The notes under the pieces were generated by a model that saw nothing but the letters and a program-made list of their open reading frames with translations, searched no databases and was not told the DNA's origin. From contig NZ_PYGC01000004.1 in the NCBI RefSeq assembly GCF_003014495.1, forward strand, positions 1-64,000: DNA of 64,000 bases, given 5' to 3'. The position numbers were made by a program, and so were the translations under genes. Of this stretch, positions 26,537 to 36,200 are shown piece after piece. The stretch's first letter is position 1, and every line of letters starts with the position of its first letter. The stretch comes from Prolixibacter denitrificans (lineage in GTDB: Bacteria > Bacteroidota > Bacteroidia > Bacteroidales > Prolixibacteraceae).

Positions 26537-27673
26537 TCACTTTCGGGGAAAGGTGAATACCAGCACCACCCCAAGAACAGAGAAAATCCCGGTAAACAGA
26601 AAGGCGATATTCGGAGATATACTCCAAAGCGAACCGGTTACCGCTGCTCCCAGAAAAGAACCAAAATATTGCAAACTCACCACGATGCCATTCCCAGTTC
26701 CCCGCTGTTCGTTATCAATGTCGCGATTCAGCAACATAGGAACGATGGTCGACACAGAAAAGGAACCGGTCATGAGTAGAACCGTTCCTGCGATGATGCC
26801 GGAAAACGTCTGCCCGTAAAGCAACAGGAATCCAATTCCCTCCAACAGATAAAGGAAGAGCATCACCGGCTTGGCTTTGCCTTTTGATGCCAATCGTGAA
26901 AAGAGGGTCAGAAAAGCCATGGCCACCAAAATTGCCGGAGTCAGGATCATCCACATCTGACTGGTTTCGAGCTTTCCTTCCAGTAAAATAGGCAACATAA
27001 AAAAGAAAGCCATCATCAGCAGGTTATTGACTGTCAGTAACAATCCCCGCATAAACGTTTTCCGGTTGAACACCGTTTTGCCTTTTCGTTTTTGGTGGTG
27101 TATCCGACGCATATTCGGATCAACCTGTTTTGTCCCTAATAATACCCAGAAAAGGCAAATCACCATCAAACCAGCGGAAAAGATAAACATCCGGTCGACC
27201 TTCAGGAAGATGTGAATCAACGGCCCGATGGTATAGGACAACATGGTGAAGGTGCCCAGAACGGCTCCCAGCCGGGTCAACTGCTTGTCACGGGTTTCGT
27301 CACTTGCCACCGACGATATCCAGGAATACCCTACCGTGACAATAGCCCCACTCCCCTGCAACGCCCTTGCAAAAATGAGCCAGTAAACCGAGGGGGCATA
27401 TGCAGCCATGAGCAATCCGGCAATGAGCATCAACAAACCAGCCACCATCACCTTTTTATACCCAATGCGATCACTCAGGGCACCGAACGGAATCTGCAAC
27501 ACCGCCTGTGTCAACCCGAAAATTCCCAATGCATAACCAGTCAGCCATGGAGCTCCTCCTTTCAGGTTCAATGCATAAACCGACAGAAACGGAATGATAA
27601 TGGACATGGAGAAAAGGCGCATTCCCAGTGTAATGGAAAGAACAGAGGTGAGATAACGGGAGGTTTTGCTCAT
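26537..27673 (-). CDS. MFS transporter (drug-efflux-like)
   Basis: A 378-residue membrane protein with about eleven to twelve transmembrane segments. Motif A appears as FGALSDRIGYKKVMVAGLL around residue 64, followed by RALQGSGAIVTVGYSWISS around 104, the pattern of DHA1-type drug/proton antiporters. The C-terminal half carries a basic loop (RRIHHQKRKGKTVFNRKTF) between the two six-helix halves. It is a single-gene unit that converges with the propeller gene at the terminator. Its upstream side borders the accessory region that begins with a Rhs remnant. Substrate unknown. Confidence 0.85.
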   Translation of the reverse strand: MSKTSRYLTSVLSITLGMRLFSMSIIIPFLSVYALNLKGGAPWLTGYALGIFGLTQAVLQIPFGALSDRIGYKKVMVAGLLMLIAGLLMAAYAPSVYWLIFARALQGSGAIVTVGYSWISSVASDETRDKQLTRLGAVLGTFTMLSYTIGPLIHIFLKVDRMFIFSAGLMVICLFWVLLGTKQVDPNMRRIHHQKRKGKTVFNRKTFMRGLLLTVNNLLMMAFFFMLPILLEGKLETSQMWMILTPAILVAMAFLTLFSRLASKGKAKPVMLFLYLLEGIGFLLLYGQTFSGIIAGTVLLMTGSFSVSTIVPMLLNRDIDNEQRGTGNGIVVSLQYFGSFLGAAVTGSLWSISPNIAFLFTGIFSVLGVVLVFTFPRK

Positions 27674-27802
27674 GGCAGGTCTTTTTCAGATACGCGTAAA
27701 ACGCATCAAAACGATGGGACAAAGGTACTTCTTCCCTAAAAAGATTGAGAATCCAACGGTCCGATTTAAGCATTTGGTAACAAGATTAGCTATGTTCTCA
27801 AT

Positions 27803-28320
27803 CTATCGGGTTTCCTTTAGCCTCATTATGTTCCTGTTCCGGTCGTCCCCGGTTATGGTCACGTTGTTATCCCTGTCATCATACTTGTAGTCTACCTTAT
27901 TCGTCGAATTCTGGTAGTACTGCTTCGGCAGATTCAGCTCATCGAAGTAAGTGACCGTCAAACCGCGCAGCCCGTCACTGGTAGCGTTTCCGTTGCCGTC
28001 ATAGATGAAAGTGCCACTTTTATAGCTCTCATTGTAATAACCGGAAATGCTGCTGAGTTGATTGCCTGTATCCGAACCCGAATAAGTATAGGTCAGGCTT
28101 TCCCGGGTCCCACCTGTTGAATTCTTCCTGATTAGGCGGCTAATGTTCCCGTTTTTGTCATATACAACCGGGTTCAAATCGTAGGCCGAGTTATTGACCC
28201 AGCTTCCTGAATAAGTACCATAATCGGCTATGGTCAGGCGGTTCAGTCCGTTATAGGTAAAGCCGTACCCTTTTTTGCTGTTCCCCGACAACCGCCACAT
28301 AGCTCCGCTGATGTTAACAT
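27803..28320 (-). pseudogene. Orphan Rhs repeat cassette (fragment)
   Basis: This frame encodes a copy of residues 571-708 of the intact Rhs protein at 30083-33247. It starts at ISGAMWRLSGNSKKGYGFTY and runs to YFDELNLPKQYYQNSTNKVD. After that the sequence changes to a private tail of about 28 residues ending NRNIMRLKETR, with no Rhs core domain. The reading frame upstream of ISGAMW belongs to a different remnant (a primase zinc finger), so the gene has no genuine start; GTG 28366 lies in that foreign sequence. It is either a displaced 3' cassette or the debris of an ancestral Rhs gene. Confidence 0.8.
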
Positions 28321-28503
28321 TTATTGACTTGCCATCGCCTACGCTTGCGTTTGCTGTAGCTCTCACTTCTCAGCACATAACCAATCACACCACCATTGGC
28401 GCCACACCCAAAGCAGTTGGTTCTATTCGTGTCCGAGTAGACATCCACGCTTAATGTGTCATATTCATGAAAAGGGAAACATAGCATGATGTTCCAGTCG
28501 AGT
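28315..28503 (-). pseudogene. Remnant of a CHC2 zinc-finger primase (DnaG-type)
   Basis: On the minus strand one frame reads FPFHEYDTLSVDVYSDTNRT followed by NCFGCGANGGVIGYVL. This matches the CHC2 zinc-finger motif of primases (CPFH...S..V......CFGCG..GDVI.FV). The first ligand pair reads CFPFH, one residue longer than CPFH, so the finger is probably no longer functional. The frame is stopped upstream by TAG, and downstream it runs into the Rhs fragment in another frame and ends at a TAA. Such primases are carried by plasmids, phages and integrative elements, so this is a scar of mobile DNA. The coordinates may be off by a base or two. Confidence 0.6.
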
Positions 28504-28736
28504 TTAAGATTATACTACTCTATTACTTTTATAATGCTTAGCAGGACTTGATTCCAAGAGTCTCTATTGTCAATAAGTTTTATTGTAGACAATAATGCTT
28601 ATATTAGACGCTATGATTCGAAGTCGGACGAAACAAATGAAATCTAATTAACAATAACTATATATGATATATTGTTGAAAACATGCAAAAATTCTATAGC
28701 AACCTGCGATTAATCGCATTAACCTTTGTAAGCAAT
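28504..28736. other. Intergenic, nothing recognised
   Basis: About 230 AT-rich bases between the primase remnant and the broken regulator gene. No intact frame, tRNA or terminator was seen. Confidence 0.5.
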
Positions 28737-28919
28737 ATGGAACACAAAGACCAACCAAAACAAGTCAGCAGCCGGAGAGGATTGTCCCAAAGCCAACGTG
28801 CCAAAGCTATCGAGATTTATATGATCAATGTTTCAAGGTACGAATAGGGAGAGAATAATTCTACATTCGAAGTGCTTGGAAAACTGTTAAGCGAACTGGA
28901 CTTAACTGTAGACATCTGA
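28737..28919 (+). pseudogene. XRE/HipB-like DNA-binding regulator, interrupted by a stop
   Basis: The frame from ATG 28737 encodes a short basic N-terminus and then a helix-turn-helix: RRGLSQSQRAKAIEIYMINV, then SRYE, then an in-frame TAG at 28845-28847, then GENNSTFEVLGKLLSELDLT and VDI before TGA at 28917. The sequence either side of the TAG is in one frame and matches the XRE pattern (GLSQ..LA...G....ISRYE.G...PTFEVL.KLL..L.L.V.I). The gene therefore differs from an intact antitoxin-like regulator by a single nonsense codon. No partner toxin (HipA or RelE type) is seen next to it. It lies in the same debris field as the primase and Rhs remnants. Confidence 0.7.
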
Positions 28920-29073
28920 TGGAGGGTTTGGTGAATGACCAAGCAAACAAAGCAACCTCTATTAAAGAAGTGCTTTCATAGTTCCATAAAGTAATCAGTT
29001 TTTCGAATGTAAGAAAAGTAATCATAAAAGACTTCTACTAAGGGCCGACTTACAGCAAAAACCGGCAAATCAA

Positions 29074-29103
29074 AAAAGCCCCACCGAAGTGGGACCTTTT
29101 AAA
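29074..29103. terminator. Candidate bidirectional terminator
   Basis: AAAAGCCCCAC pairs with GTGGGACCTTTT around a CGAA loop, with A and T tracts on the two sides. It would end transcription from either side of the debris field. Confidence 0.45.
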
Positions 29104-29169
29104 TGCGAAGTCCTAAGTATATATTTTGTCAGCACCTAAGAAACAATATAAAAATTTAAAACAACGCTT

Positions 29170-29352
29170 ATGCTTGGTCAACTTTTAATTGTGATTGTAG
29201 GCTTTTTTCGTTGGTTGCTTAAAGGATGTAAAACAGATCTATCAAACGAAATAAATGGATATAAAGATAGAACAAATAACATTAGAGGTGTAAATTATGC
29301 TATTGGTATTATTATCCTGATTCTCATAATCATACTTTGCTCTCATCTTTAA
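29170..29352 (+). CDS. Small two-helix membrane protein, unknown
   Basis: A 60-residue frame with two hydrophobic segments (LIVIVGFFRWLL, residues 6-17, and AIGIIILILIIILCSHL, residues 44-60) joined by a basic/polar loop (KGCKTDLSNEINGYKDRTNN). Composition and layout look like a real small membrane protein rather than random sequence. It faces the opposite way to the TPR gene and abuts it with no spacer. Its position next to the Rhs genes makes an immunity-like role possible, but nothing in the sequence shows that. Confidence 0.4.
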   Translation: MLGQLLIVIVGFFRWLLKGCKTDLSNEINGYKDRTNNIRGVNYAIGIIILILIIILCSHL

Positions 29353-30093
29353 TCACTTACAATAGATACGATAAAGCTTGTAGCCCTCTTTTTCTCCGAG
29401 TTCTTCTGCAAGCAACCAATCACTACAAGCACCATTAATATCATTCAATTTATACTTAGTTATTCCCCGGTTCACATAAGCCTTTGATAATTTAGGATTT
29501 ATATCAATCGCCCTATTAAAATCTGCCAAAGCATTATCAAGATCGTTTATTTGAAAGAAAGCAATTGCCCTATTTGAAAAAGCAACGGAGTAACTACTAT
29601 CCAACATAACAGCCTTTGTATAATCATCAATGGCCTCACGATACTTCTTTCGAAGAAACTTCATATATCCTCTACTATTGTACGCAGGCGCATACGTTTT
29701 ATTTATATTTATTGATTGACCATAGTCCAATTCGGCTTCTTTGAACATACCCAAACTTTGATATATGTTTCCTCTATTGTTTAAATATATGTAGTTAATA
29801 GAGTCTATTTCAATCGCACGATTTAGATAACTAAGAGCCTGCTTGAATTCATCTTTATCTTTATAAACTAGTGCCAGTTCATTTAGTACAAAAGAATTTT
29901 CACTATCCTTTGCAATAATTCTATTGTAGATATTTATAGCTGAGTCCAAATTCCCCGAGGATGACATTTCTTTTGCCATTTCAGTACTATATTTGGCTCC
30001 TTTTTCTTTTTTACATGAATAGGTAAAAAAGAAAAAGCATACAAGAGCTATTAACATAAAAACAACAAAAATTTGTCTACTATTAGTTGTCAT
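29353..30093 (-). CDS. TPR-repeat lipoprotein
   Basis: About 246 residues. The start used, ATG 30093, overlaps the Rhs stop by 11 bp and gives a standard lipoprotein signal (MTTNSRQIFVVFMLIALVCF, lipobox TYSC). An upstream ATG at 30117 adds eight residues and a 35-bp overlap. After the signal come about six tetratricopeptide repeats, such as SFVLNELALVYKDKDEFKQA and ALADFNRAIDINPKLSKAYV. Transcription follows directly from the Rhs gene. Small genes immediately after Rhs genes are often immunity or accessory proteins, so a partner role with the Rhs C-terminus is plausible but unproven. AT-rich codon use differs from the core genes around it. Confidence 0.8.
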   Translation of the reverse strand: MTTNSRQIFVVFMLIALVCFFFFTYSCKKEKGAKYSTEMAKEMSSSGNLDSAINIYNRIIAKDSENSFVLNELALVYKDKDEFKQALSYLNRAIEIDSINYIYLNNRGNIYQSLGMFKEAELDYGQSININKTYAPAYNSRGYMKFLRKKYREAIDDYTKAVMLDSSYSVAFSNRAIAFFQINDLDNALADFNRAIDINPKLSKAYVNRGITKYKLNDINGACSDWLLAEELGEKEGYKLYRIYCK

Positions 30094-33000
30094 TGTTCTC
30101 CTCTTTTTTTCTTTCAATTTCTTGTTTTACATTTCCTGCACCTGACGTGGCCGTAACTGCTTGTCCTGATTGTTTCAGTGATTCTGAAGCTGTTTTTGTC
30201 GCATTATTCGTTTTTATAATTTCAGCTCCTACTTTACTTTTGCTTTTCTTTAAAACTTCAGTTCCTCTATTAAGTACACTAAATTCGGCAGCGTTTAATT
30301 TAGCGGGAGACACTTTTAACAATTTATCAGGTGTTGGGGCAAAATTAAGCAATGTATTAACTCCAGCGTCGGTAATTTCTGTAGCGTTCTGACCTATTCC
30401 TTCCGCATTTCTTGCATTAGAAGGGCCATCAACTATCTTGGTTACAATAGTTGTCGCATCATTTATCATGTTAAAAGCAATATTTGCAGAAAACTTAGCT
30501 ATTTTTACAATTCCAGCAACCGCTCCAACACTCGACTGGTTATTTACAATTTGTTTTACCTGCCCAAATGCATTAGGCTCATAAGGTTTAATTACCCCAT
30601 TAGGATTCTGTTGAACATTTTTATTTGACTCTTCACCGCTCATCCCCATAAAATCTATAAACCTTAGGGAATTATTATAAGCATACAAATAAGGTGATTG
30701 AAAACAATAGTCGATAGCCTTCGGATCAATCGTATGAAACCTCCCCAACTCCGCATCATAAAACCTGGCCCCATAATCATAATTTTCAAAGAACTCGTCG
30801 TTTAATTCCTTACCGTTATAAAGGTACTTATTTTTATCGAGATTGTTCTCTGTAAACAGACTGCCAAATGGATAATATTCAACCTCCTGGTCGACTACCG
30901 CCGTGGTACCGCTGTAATGGAACGTTAGGCGGGTATTCCCCAGGTGGTCTTTCAGGTAATAGTAATACAGCCCTGCCGACGGGTCGTAGTATCCTTCGGA
31001 GGTCAGTACCTTCTTCAGGGTACCATTCTCGTAAATAAAGGTACCATCGTAAAGTGTGGTAGAGGCAGTACCCGATACCGTGGCTGTTTTGCTCCATTTG
31101 TTACCCCCGGCATCATACGTGTAGTCGACCTTATTCGTCGAATTCTGGTAGTACTGTTTCGGCAAATTCAGCTCATCGAAGTAAGTGACCGTCAATCCCC
31201 GCAGGCCGTCACTGGTCATGTTCCCATTTGCATCATATCCAAAGTTGCCGTTGTCACTGATCCCGTTGTAGGTACCTGATATGCTGCTAAGTCGGTTACC
31301 TGCATAGGTATAGCCTAAACTTTCCCGGTTGCTACCTCCTGAGTTCTTCCGGGTCAGGCTGGTGATATTTCCGTTTTTGTCGTACCCCACCGAACTCAAA
31401 TCGTAAGCACTGGTATTGGCCCAGCTTCCTGAATAAGTACCATAATCGGCTATAGTCAGCCTGTTCAGTCCATCGTAAGTAAAACCGTACCCTTTTTTGC
31501 TGTTGCCCGACAACCGCCACATGGCCCCGCTGATGTTGCCGTTGTATTGGACTCCTCCGACCAGCGCAGTGGTCATATCGGTTTCGTAATACAGCTTCGT
31601 GGCAAACAATTTATTGTTGGTCACTGTAGCCGTGGGATCATTTACCTGGGTCAGCCATCCACGGATGTTGTAGGCATAGTCGATGTCCTGGTACCCGTTG
31701 TGCAGCTCTTTCTTCGACATGCGTCCCAACTCGTCATAGGTAAACTGTGCCACGGTCGTCAATGAAGTCGTATTGTAACCGTACTTCACATACGTGGGAC
31801 GCCTCATGTGGTCGTAACCATACTCCTCGTTAATGGTGATAGCAGTCGATGACGAAGTTTTCCTGTGGTAGGTTTGCCGTTTAACCGGGTCGCCGGTAAA
31901 ATTGTAAGCGGTCGACACCCGGTTGTAACCTCCTTCCGGGTTGCGCTGGAACTGTTGCAGTAAACGGCCATACTTATCGTAGTAATTCACTGTATAAAGC
32001 CATGCCCCGGTATTCAGCACCTTGGTTTTGACGCCCGTTACCAGGCCTATTACATTATTCGTCTGGGTTTGGTCGCTGTAAACCGAAGCATAAGCATATC
32101 CCCATCCCGAAACGGTAGTATAATAATCATAATACGTATAGACCTCCGGGCTTCGTAATGCCGGTGTATAATTACTGCTGTTGCTCACATTCGTTCTCAG
32201 GGTGGCGTAGGCTGTCGATTCCGTACAGGTTCCTTCTTCCACCGGACGGTCATAACTGTCATACAGCGTGTAATGATACTCATTTGCATTCACTGCCCGC
32301 AATTTGGCATCCTGGCTCAGTACCAACCGGTCACGCGAGTCGTAAATCAGGTACTCCCAACCATCCGTCCCGGGAAGTTTCTTATCCGTCATCAGGTTCT
32401 TACCATCATATTTATACCGGTAACACAATGAATCCAGTTCCGTAGAGCTGACACTCCCATCATCGGCTGTCACCTTTGGCGGAATGACGCAACAAAGCAG
32501 GTTTCGTTGGTTGTATGCATAGTACGTCGAAAAAGCTTCTGTGCCATTGTAGCTGCGTTTCAACACAACACGGCCCTGCTTGTCTTTGAACTCTACAGTA
32601 CGGCTGGTACTGGTCGATTGTGTATTGTTCTCGTCCCAGGTCGTGGTTTTGTACAAGGCGCCTGCAGCATAATCGGTCCCGTGTAACAGGTTTCCATTCG
32701 CATCAACATAGTAGTACTCGACTTCTCCTGCTGTATTAGTTGCATACTCCATTTTGACTTCATGATTGGAACCGTTTCTCCAGGTGTAACCCGGTGCAGC
32801 TTGTTTCAACGTCCTGTTCAATGGTGACGACTCATATAAAGTCTGAGAATACGCATAATCATCATCGGTCGTCCCATAGTAACCTGTCCAGTTAGCCGGC
32901 GACGTAGGTGAAGTATGATATGCTCCGTTCTGAGCCGCAGCAAAAGGAAGATATTGTTTTACTTCCCGCCCGAATGCATCGTACCCCACCGAAGTAATAA

Positions 33001-33247
33001 CATCTTTCGCCGCATCTCCGGATGATTTATACTGGTTGGTCTGGTTTACTCTCCCCAGGCCGTCGTAGTACGTAACAGCCGTTTGTTTTTGAGTATAGCT
33101 AAGACCGTCAACTGCCGATTCGGTTGTCTTACCCGAAACGAGAACGGTTTCTGACTTAACGTAGTTCTGTGTCGATGTTTGCCCGTGTACATGACCGGTT
33201 GCACAGAGCACCATCAACAATATGACTAATTTATATTTTGTATTCAT
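30083..33247 (-). CDS. Rhs/YD-repeat protein with DUF6443 and variable C-terminus
   Basis: A 1,054-residue secreted protein. A signal peptide ends near residue 22 (GHVHGQ), followed by a DUF6443 N-terminal domain (about 30-170) and then many YD repeats (for example YYDGLGRVNQT, YDKYGRLLQQF, YDELGRMSKKE) to about residue 760. The Rhs core follows: LKDHLGNTRLTF around 766, YYPFG at 791, YLYNGKELNDEFFENYDYGA around 808, RFYDAELGRFHTIDPKA around 828 and the closing SPYLYAYNNSLRFIDFMGM around 851. The last 185 residues are unrelated, low in Cys and aromatic residues, and rich in Asn, Lys, Ala and Ser. They sit where the toxin tip is normally found, but no nuclease motif can be recognised. The gene is 14 bp downstream of its partner, and the TPR lipoprotein follows. 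Confidence 0.9.
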   Translation of the reverse strand: MNTKYKLVILLMVLCATGHVHGQTSTQNYVKSETVLVSGKTTESAVDGLSYTQKQTAVTYYDGLGRVNQTNQYKSSGDAAKDVITSVGYDAFGREVKQYLPFAAAQNGAYHTSPTSPANWTGYYGTTDDDYAYSQTLYESSPLNRTLKQAAPGYTWRNGSNHEVKMEYATNTAGEVEYYYVDANGNLLHGTDYAAGALYKTTTWDENNTQSTSTSRTVEFKDKQGRVVLKRSYNGTEAFSTYYAYNQRNLLCCVIPPKVTADDGSVSSTELDSLCYRYKYDGKNLMTDKKLPGTDGWEYLIYDSRDRLVLSQDAKLRAVNANEYHYTLYDSYDRPVEEGTCTESTAYATLRTNVSNSSNYTPALRSPEVYTYYDYYTTVSGWGYAYASVYSDQTQTNNVIGLVTGVKTKVLNTGAWLYTVNYYDKYGRLLQQFQRNPEGGYNRVSTAYNFTGDPVKRQTYHRKTSSSTAITINEEYGYDHMRRPTYVKYGYNTTSLTTVAQFTYDELGRMSKKELHNGYQDIDYAYNIRGWLTQVNDPTATVTNNKLFATKLYYETDMTTALVGGVQYNGNISGAMWRLSGNSKKGYGFTYDGLNRLTIADYGTYSGSWANTSAYDLSSVGYDKNGNITSLTRKNSGGSNRESLGYTYAGNRLSSISGTYNGISDNGNFGYDANGNMTSDGLRGLTVTYFDELNLPKQYYQNSTNKVDYTYDAGGNKWSKTATVSGTASTTLYDGTFIYENGTLKKVLTSEGYYDPSAGLYYYYLKDHLGNTRLTFHYSGTTAVVDQEVEYYPFGSLFTENNLDKNKYLYNGKELNDEFFENYDYGARFYDAELGRFHTIDPKAIDYCFQSPYLYAYNNSLRFIDFMGMSGEESNKNVQQNPNGVIKPYEPNAFGQVKQIVNNQSSVGAVAGIVKIAKFSANIAFNMINDATTIVTKIVDGPSNARNAEGIGQNATEITDAGVNTLLNFAPTPDKLLKVSPAKLNAAEFSVLNRGTEVLKKSKSKVGAEIIKTNNATKTASESLKQSGQAVTATSGAGNVKQEIERKKEENNDN

Positions 33248-33261
33248 TACGTTCAGGTTTT

Positions 33262-36200
33262 TTATTTGTAGTGGTAGTTGTATCGGTTCGTTATCTGTGA
33301 ATCGTCATCCTTACTCAGATGAAAGCGTCCAAAGCCATCATATTCATAGTAGGTGGTCACTCCATTCAGGTTCGTATAGGTAGATATCCCCACCAACGGC
33401 TTGTACGAGTAGGTAGCAATATGAGCAGCCGGTACTGAATTTTTTAGACTATTGTATAATGTCGGACTGCTGTAGGTGCAACTTACTATCCCATTCATCC
33501 AACTGATTTGTGAGTAGGTGGCGCCCTCTATTTTGGCCATGGGATAACGCCCCGTTGCATCCCACAAATAAGAGGTAATAAAATCATTCTCCGGTTGAAC
33601 CTGCACCAGGTTTTTATCCGGATCGTATTGGTAATTAATTTTATGGGAAAAGGTATACGGACTTCCTCCGTTAAAGGCTATATCGGTGGCTGTCGATTCA
33701 AACTTGTATACATCGGTCAACTGCCCGCTGTCGTTGTACTTGTTCTGGACTCCTGAAATCAACCGGCTTCCATTGTAAGTACGGATATCGATTGCTTTAC
33801 CGACAATATTACTACCTATTAACGTATTAAAATTCTGTACACCATAATAATAATCCTGGGGATATCGGTACGTGTTCTTAATGACTTCGCCATTGCTGTT
33901 GGTCGTTTCCGTCTGGCTGAGCTGGTAATGATGATCGTAGTTATAAGAGTAATCCGTTGTTGCCACCAATTCCGGGGTATTATCAGAATAGGTGGTCACG
34001 GTTTTATGATATAAATCCATCGTTCCCCCCGTGAGATGATAGATTTTGTAATTGTTTTCGTCGCTGTAATCAATATTACCATAGTCATCTACTCCAAATG
34101 CAAAGATAGCCAAGGGTAAGCGAAACATTGTTTCAGTTTTCAGATGTAGTAGGTTCCAGTTTGACGGCACATCGTCTGCTAAAGGAATAGGATTGATACC
34201 AGCCAAAAAAGGAATAAAAAGTGAAACAGAATTTCCATAAACTTCGTCACCACCCGCATATAAATACTGATAATCCGTTTTCCGGACAATACTGTAGGTT
34301 CCGTTGGAATTTTTTCGGTATTCACTTACCGTCAAGGGCTTTCCTCTTAACCATTCATTATCGGTCGGGATGGTGTATGGAAATACAAAATATTCTCCGG
34401 TGTTCTCCACGTTGGTGAACTCATACTCCGTTTTCCCCTGGTTGGTTGTCTGGTCTCCGTAATATTCAATCACCCGGGCATATCCCACACTGTTTCCCTG
34501 TCCCATGTTGAGCGGGCTTCCCGGAACAGCTCCCCAGGGTTTAAACACGGTGAATCCACCGCTGCTTAACACCTTATTTATCGTATAACAATTGGGTACT
34601 CCAAAAAGCGCTCCGCTCGATTCTCCGACAGTATCCACGTAACTATATTCTTTCTTAGAAGTGACCGTTCCGTCATCCAGTTTATTCTCTACTTTCAGAA
34701 TTCTTTTTCCCCCGGCATAAATAAATTCAGACTGGCTGACAGACTGTTGCATCCAACCCAGGTTCACGTTAAAGGCATGCTCCCAGTTAAGCGGGTCAAA
34801 TCCGCTATCTTTAGGAACGGCCTTGAGATAATAGTCACCTGGCACCAAATTGACAAAAGTTGTTTGTCCCACCACCAGGTAATATCTTGTTCTGTTAGAA
34901 GCATTTTCAATATAGAAATAGAAATCCATGATATCCGGATTTTGTACCCAGAAACCAGTTACGTCAACCACCCCTACAATATTTTGCACGGTGAATGGCT
35001 TCGAGTAAGCTCGACCATCATAGTAAGCCAAATCCAAAAAACCCAGGCCAGTTATCGTATATTCCATCGGATTAATGGCATTCGAAACGATTGAATTTAA
35101 ATCCGGATTGGGTCTTACCAGGTTATCTTCATACGTAAACTGGGTATATCCCTTTGTTGGGTAGGTAATTTTCTGAAGCATACCGGCACCGGAACAGGCC
35201 TCGTCAACTGTTCTGTCAATGTTAAAGGTCGAGTAGTTAAAAAAGGTCAGGAACTCCCCGTTGTTGGCCCCGTTATAATACCCCCATACATCCTGCGAAT
35301 TGGAAAACCGGTTGGGCAGGACCGTTGCATTGTAGCTAAACGAATAGGGAGGCAGGGAATTGTTTTGATTGTCCTTTTCCTGAATTTGTTTCAAAAATAA
35401 CCGTTTAAAAGCCTGCGGTTCTATATTTTTCAGATAGGTAAGAATATTGCTTGTATTGGTGGAGGTTGAATACTCATAGGTAAACTGGAACTTCTTTACC
35501 AGGGTATTGTTGGAATCAAATAACTCGATGTGGTCAAGTGCATAGGCTTCGTTCAGGTCACTACGTTCAGTTGTTGAAGGAGAAAACACCAGCTTACCGC
35601 TGCTAAACCGAATCTCGCTTAACTGGTACTGATGGCCAATAACCTGTGAAAAATAACTCTTAACCTTACCATCGACTACCTTATCATATAATCTCCGGTA
35701 GTATAACGGTATTTCTTCGTTGTAGTAGAATTCGACGTTCCCATTGTCGGGGGTTTCAATCTCCATCAAATGCCAGGTATTGTATTTTTCAGTTACCCAT
35801 TCAGGAGACCAGGCGGGACTTGCCCCCTGCAATTGGGTAATCAATTTTGTCGCATCGTAGTCCCGTGCTGCCCTTAGACCATTCTTCGATTTCCCGAAAT
35901 AGTAGACATTGCCATAAGAATCTTTCACCTTAAATGATTCAATGACAGAGCCCACCAGGGTATAGTTTATTTCAACATCATCAAACTTCTGCAGTACAGC
36001 TTCTCCATCAGCCTGATCGAAAACAAATTTCCCACTTACGCCATTCGCATTTAAATAAAACTGGTCGGGAACTAAATCGAATTCAGGATGCGTGACTTTT
36101 GTTGAATATACCGATTGACGAGTACTTGAACTAGTGAAGAAACTACTGTAAAAATCAGTTGTCAGGTAGCCGTAGGTCCCTTCATCGGCATTGCCCCTGA

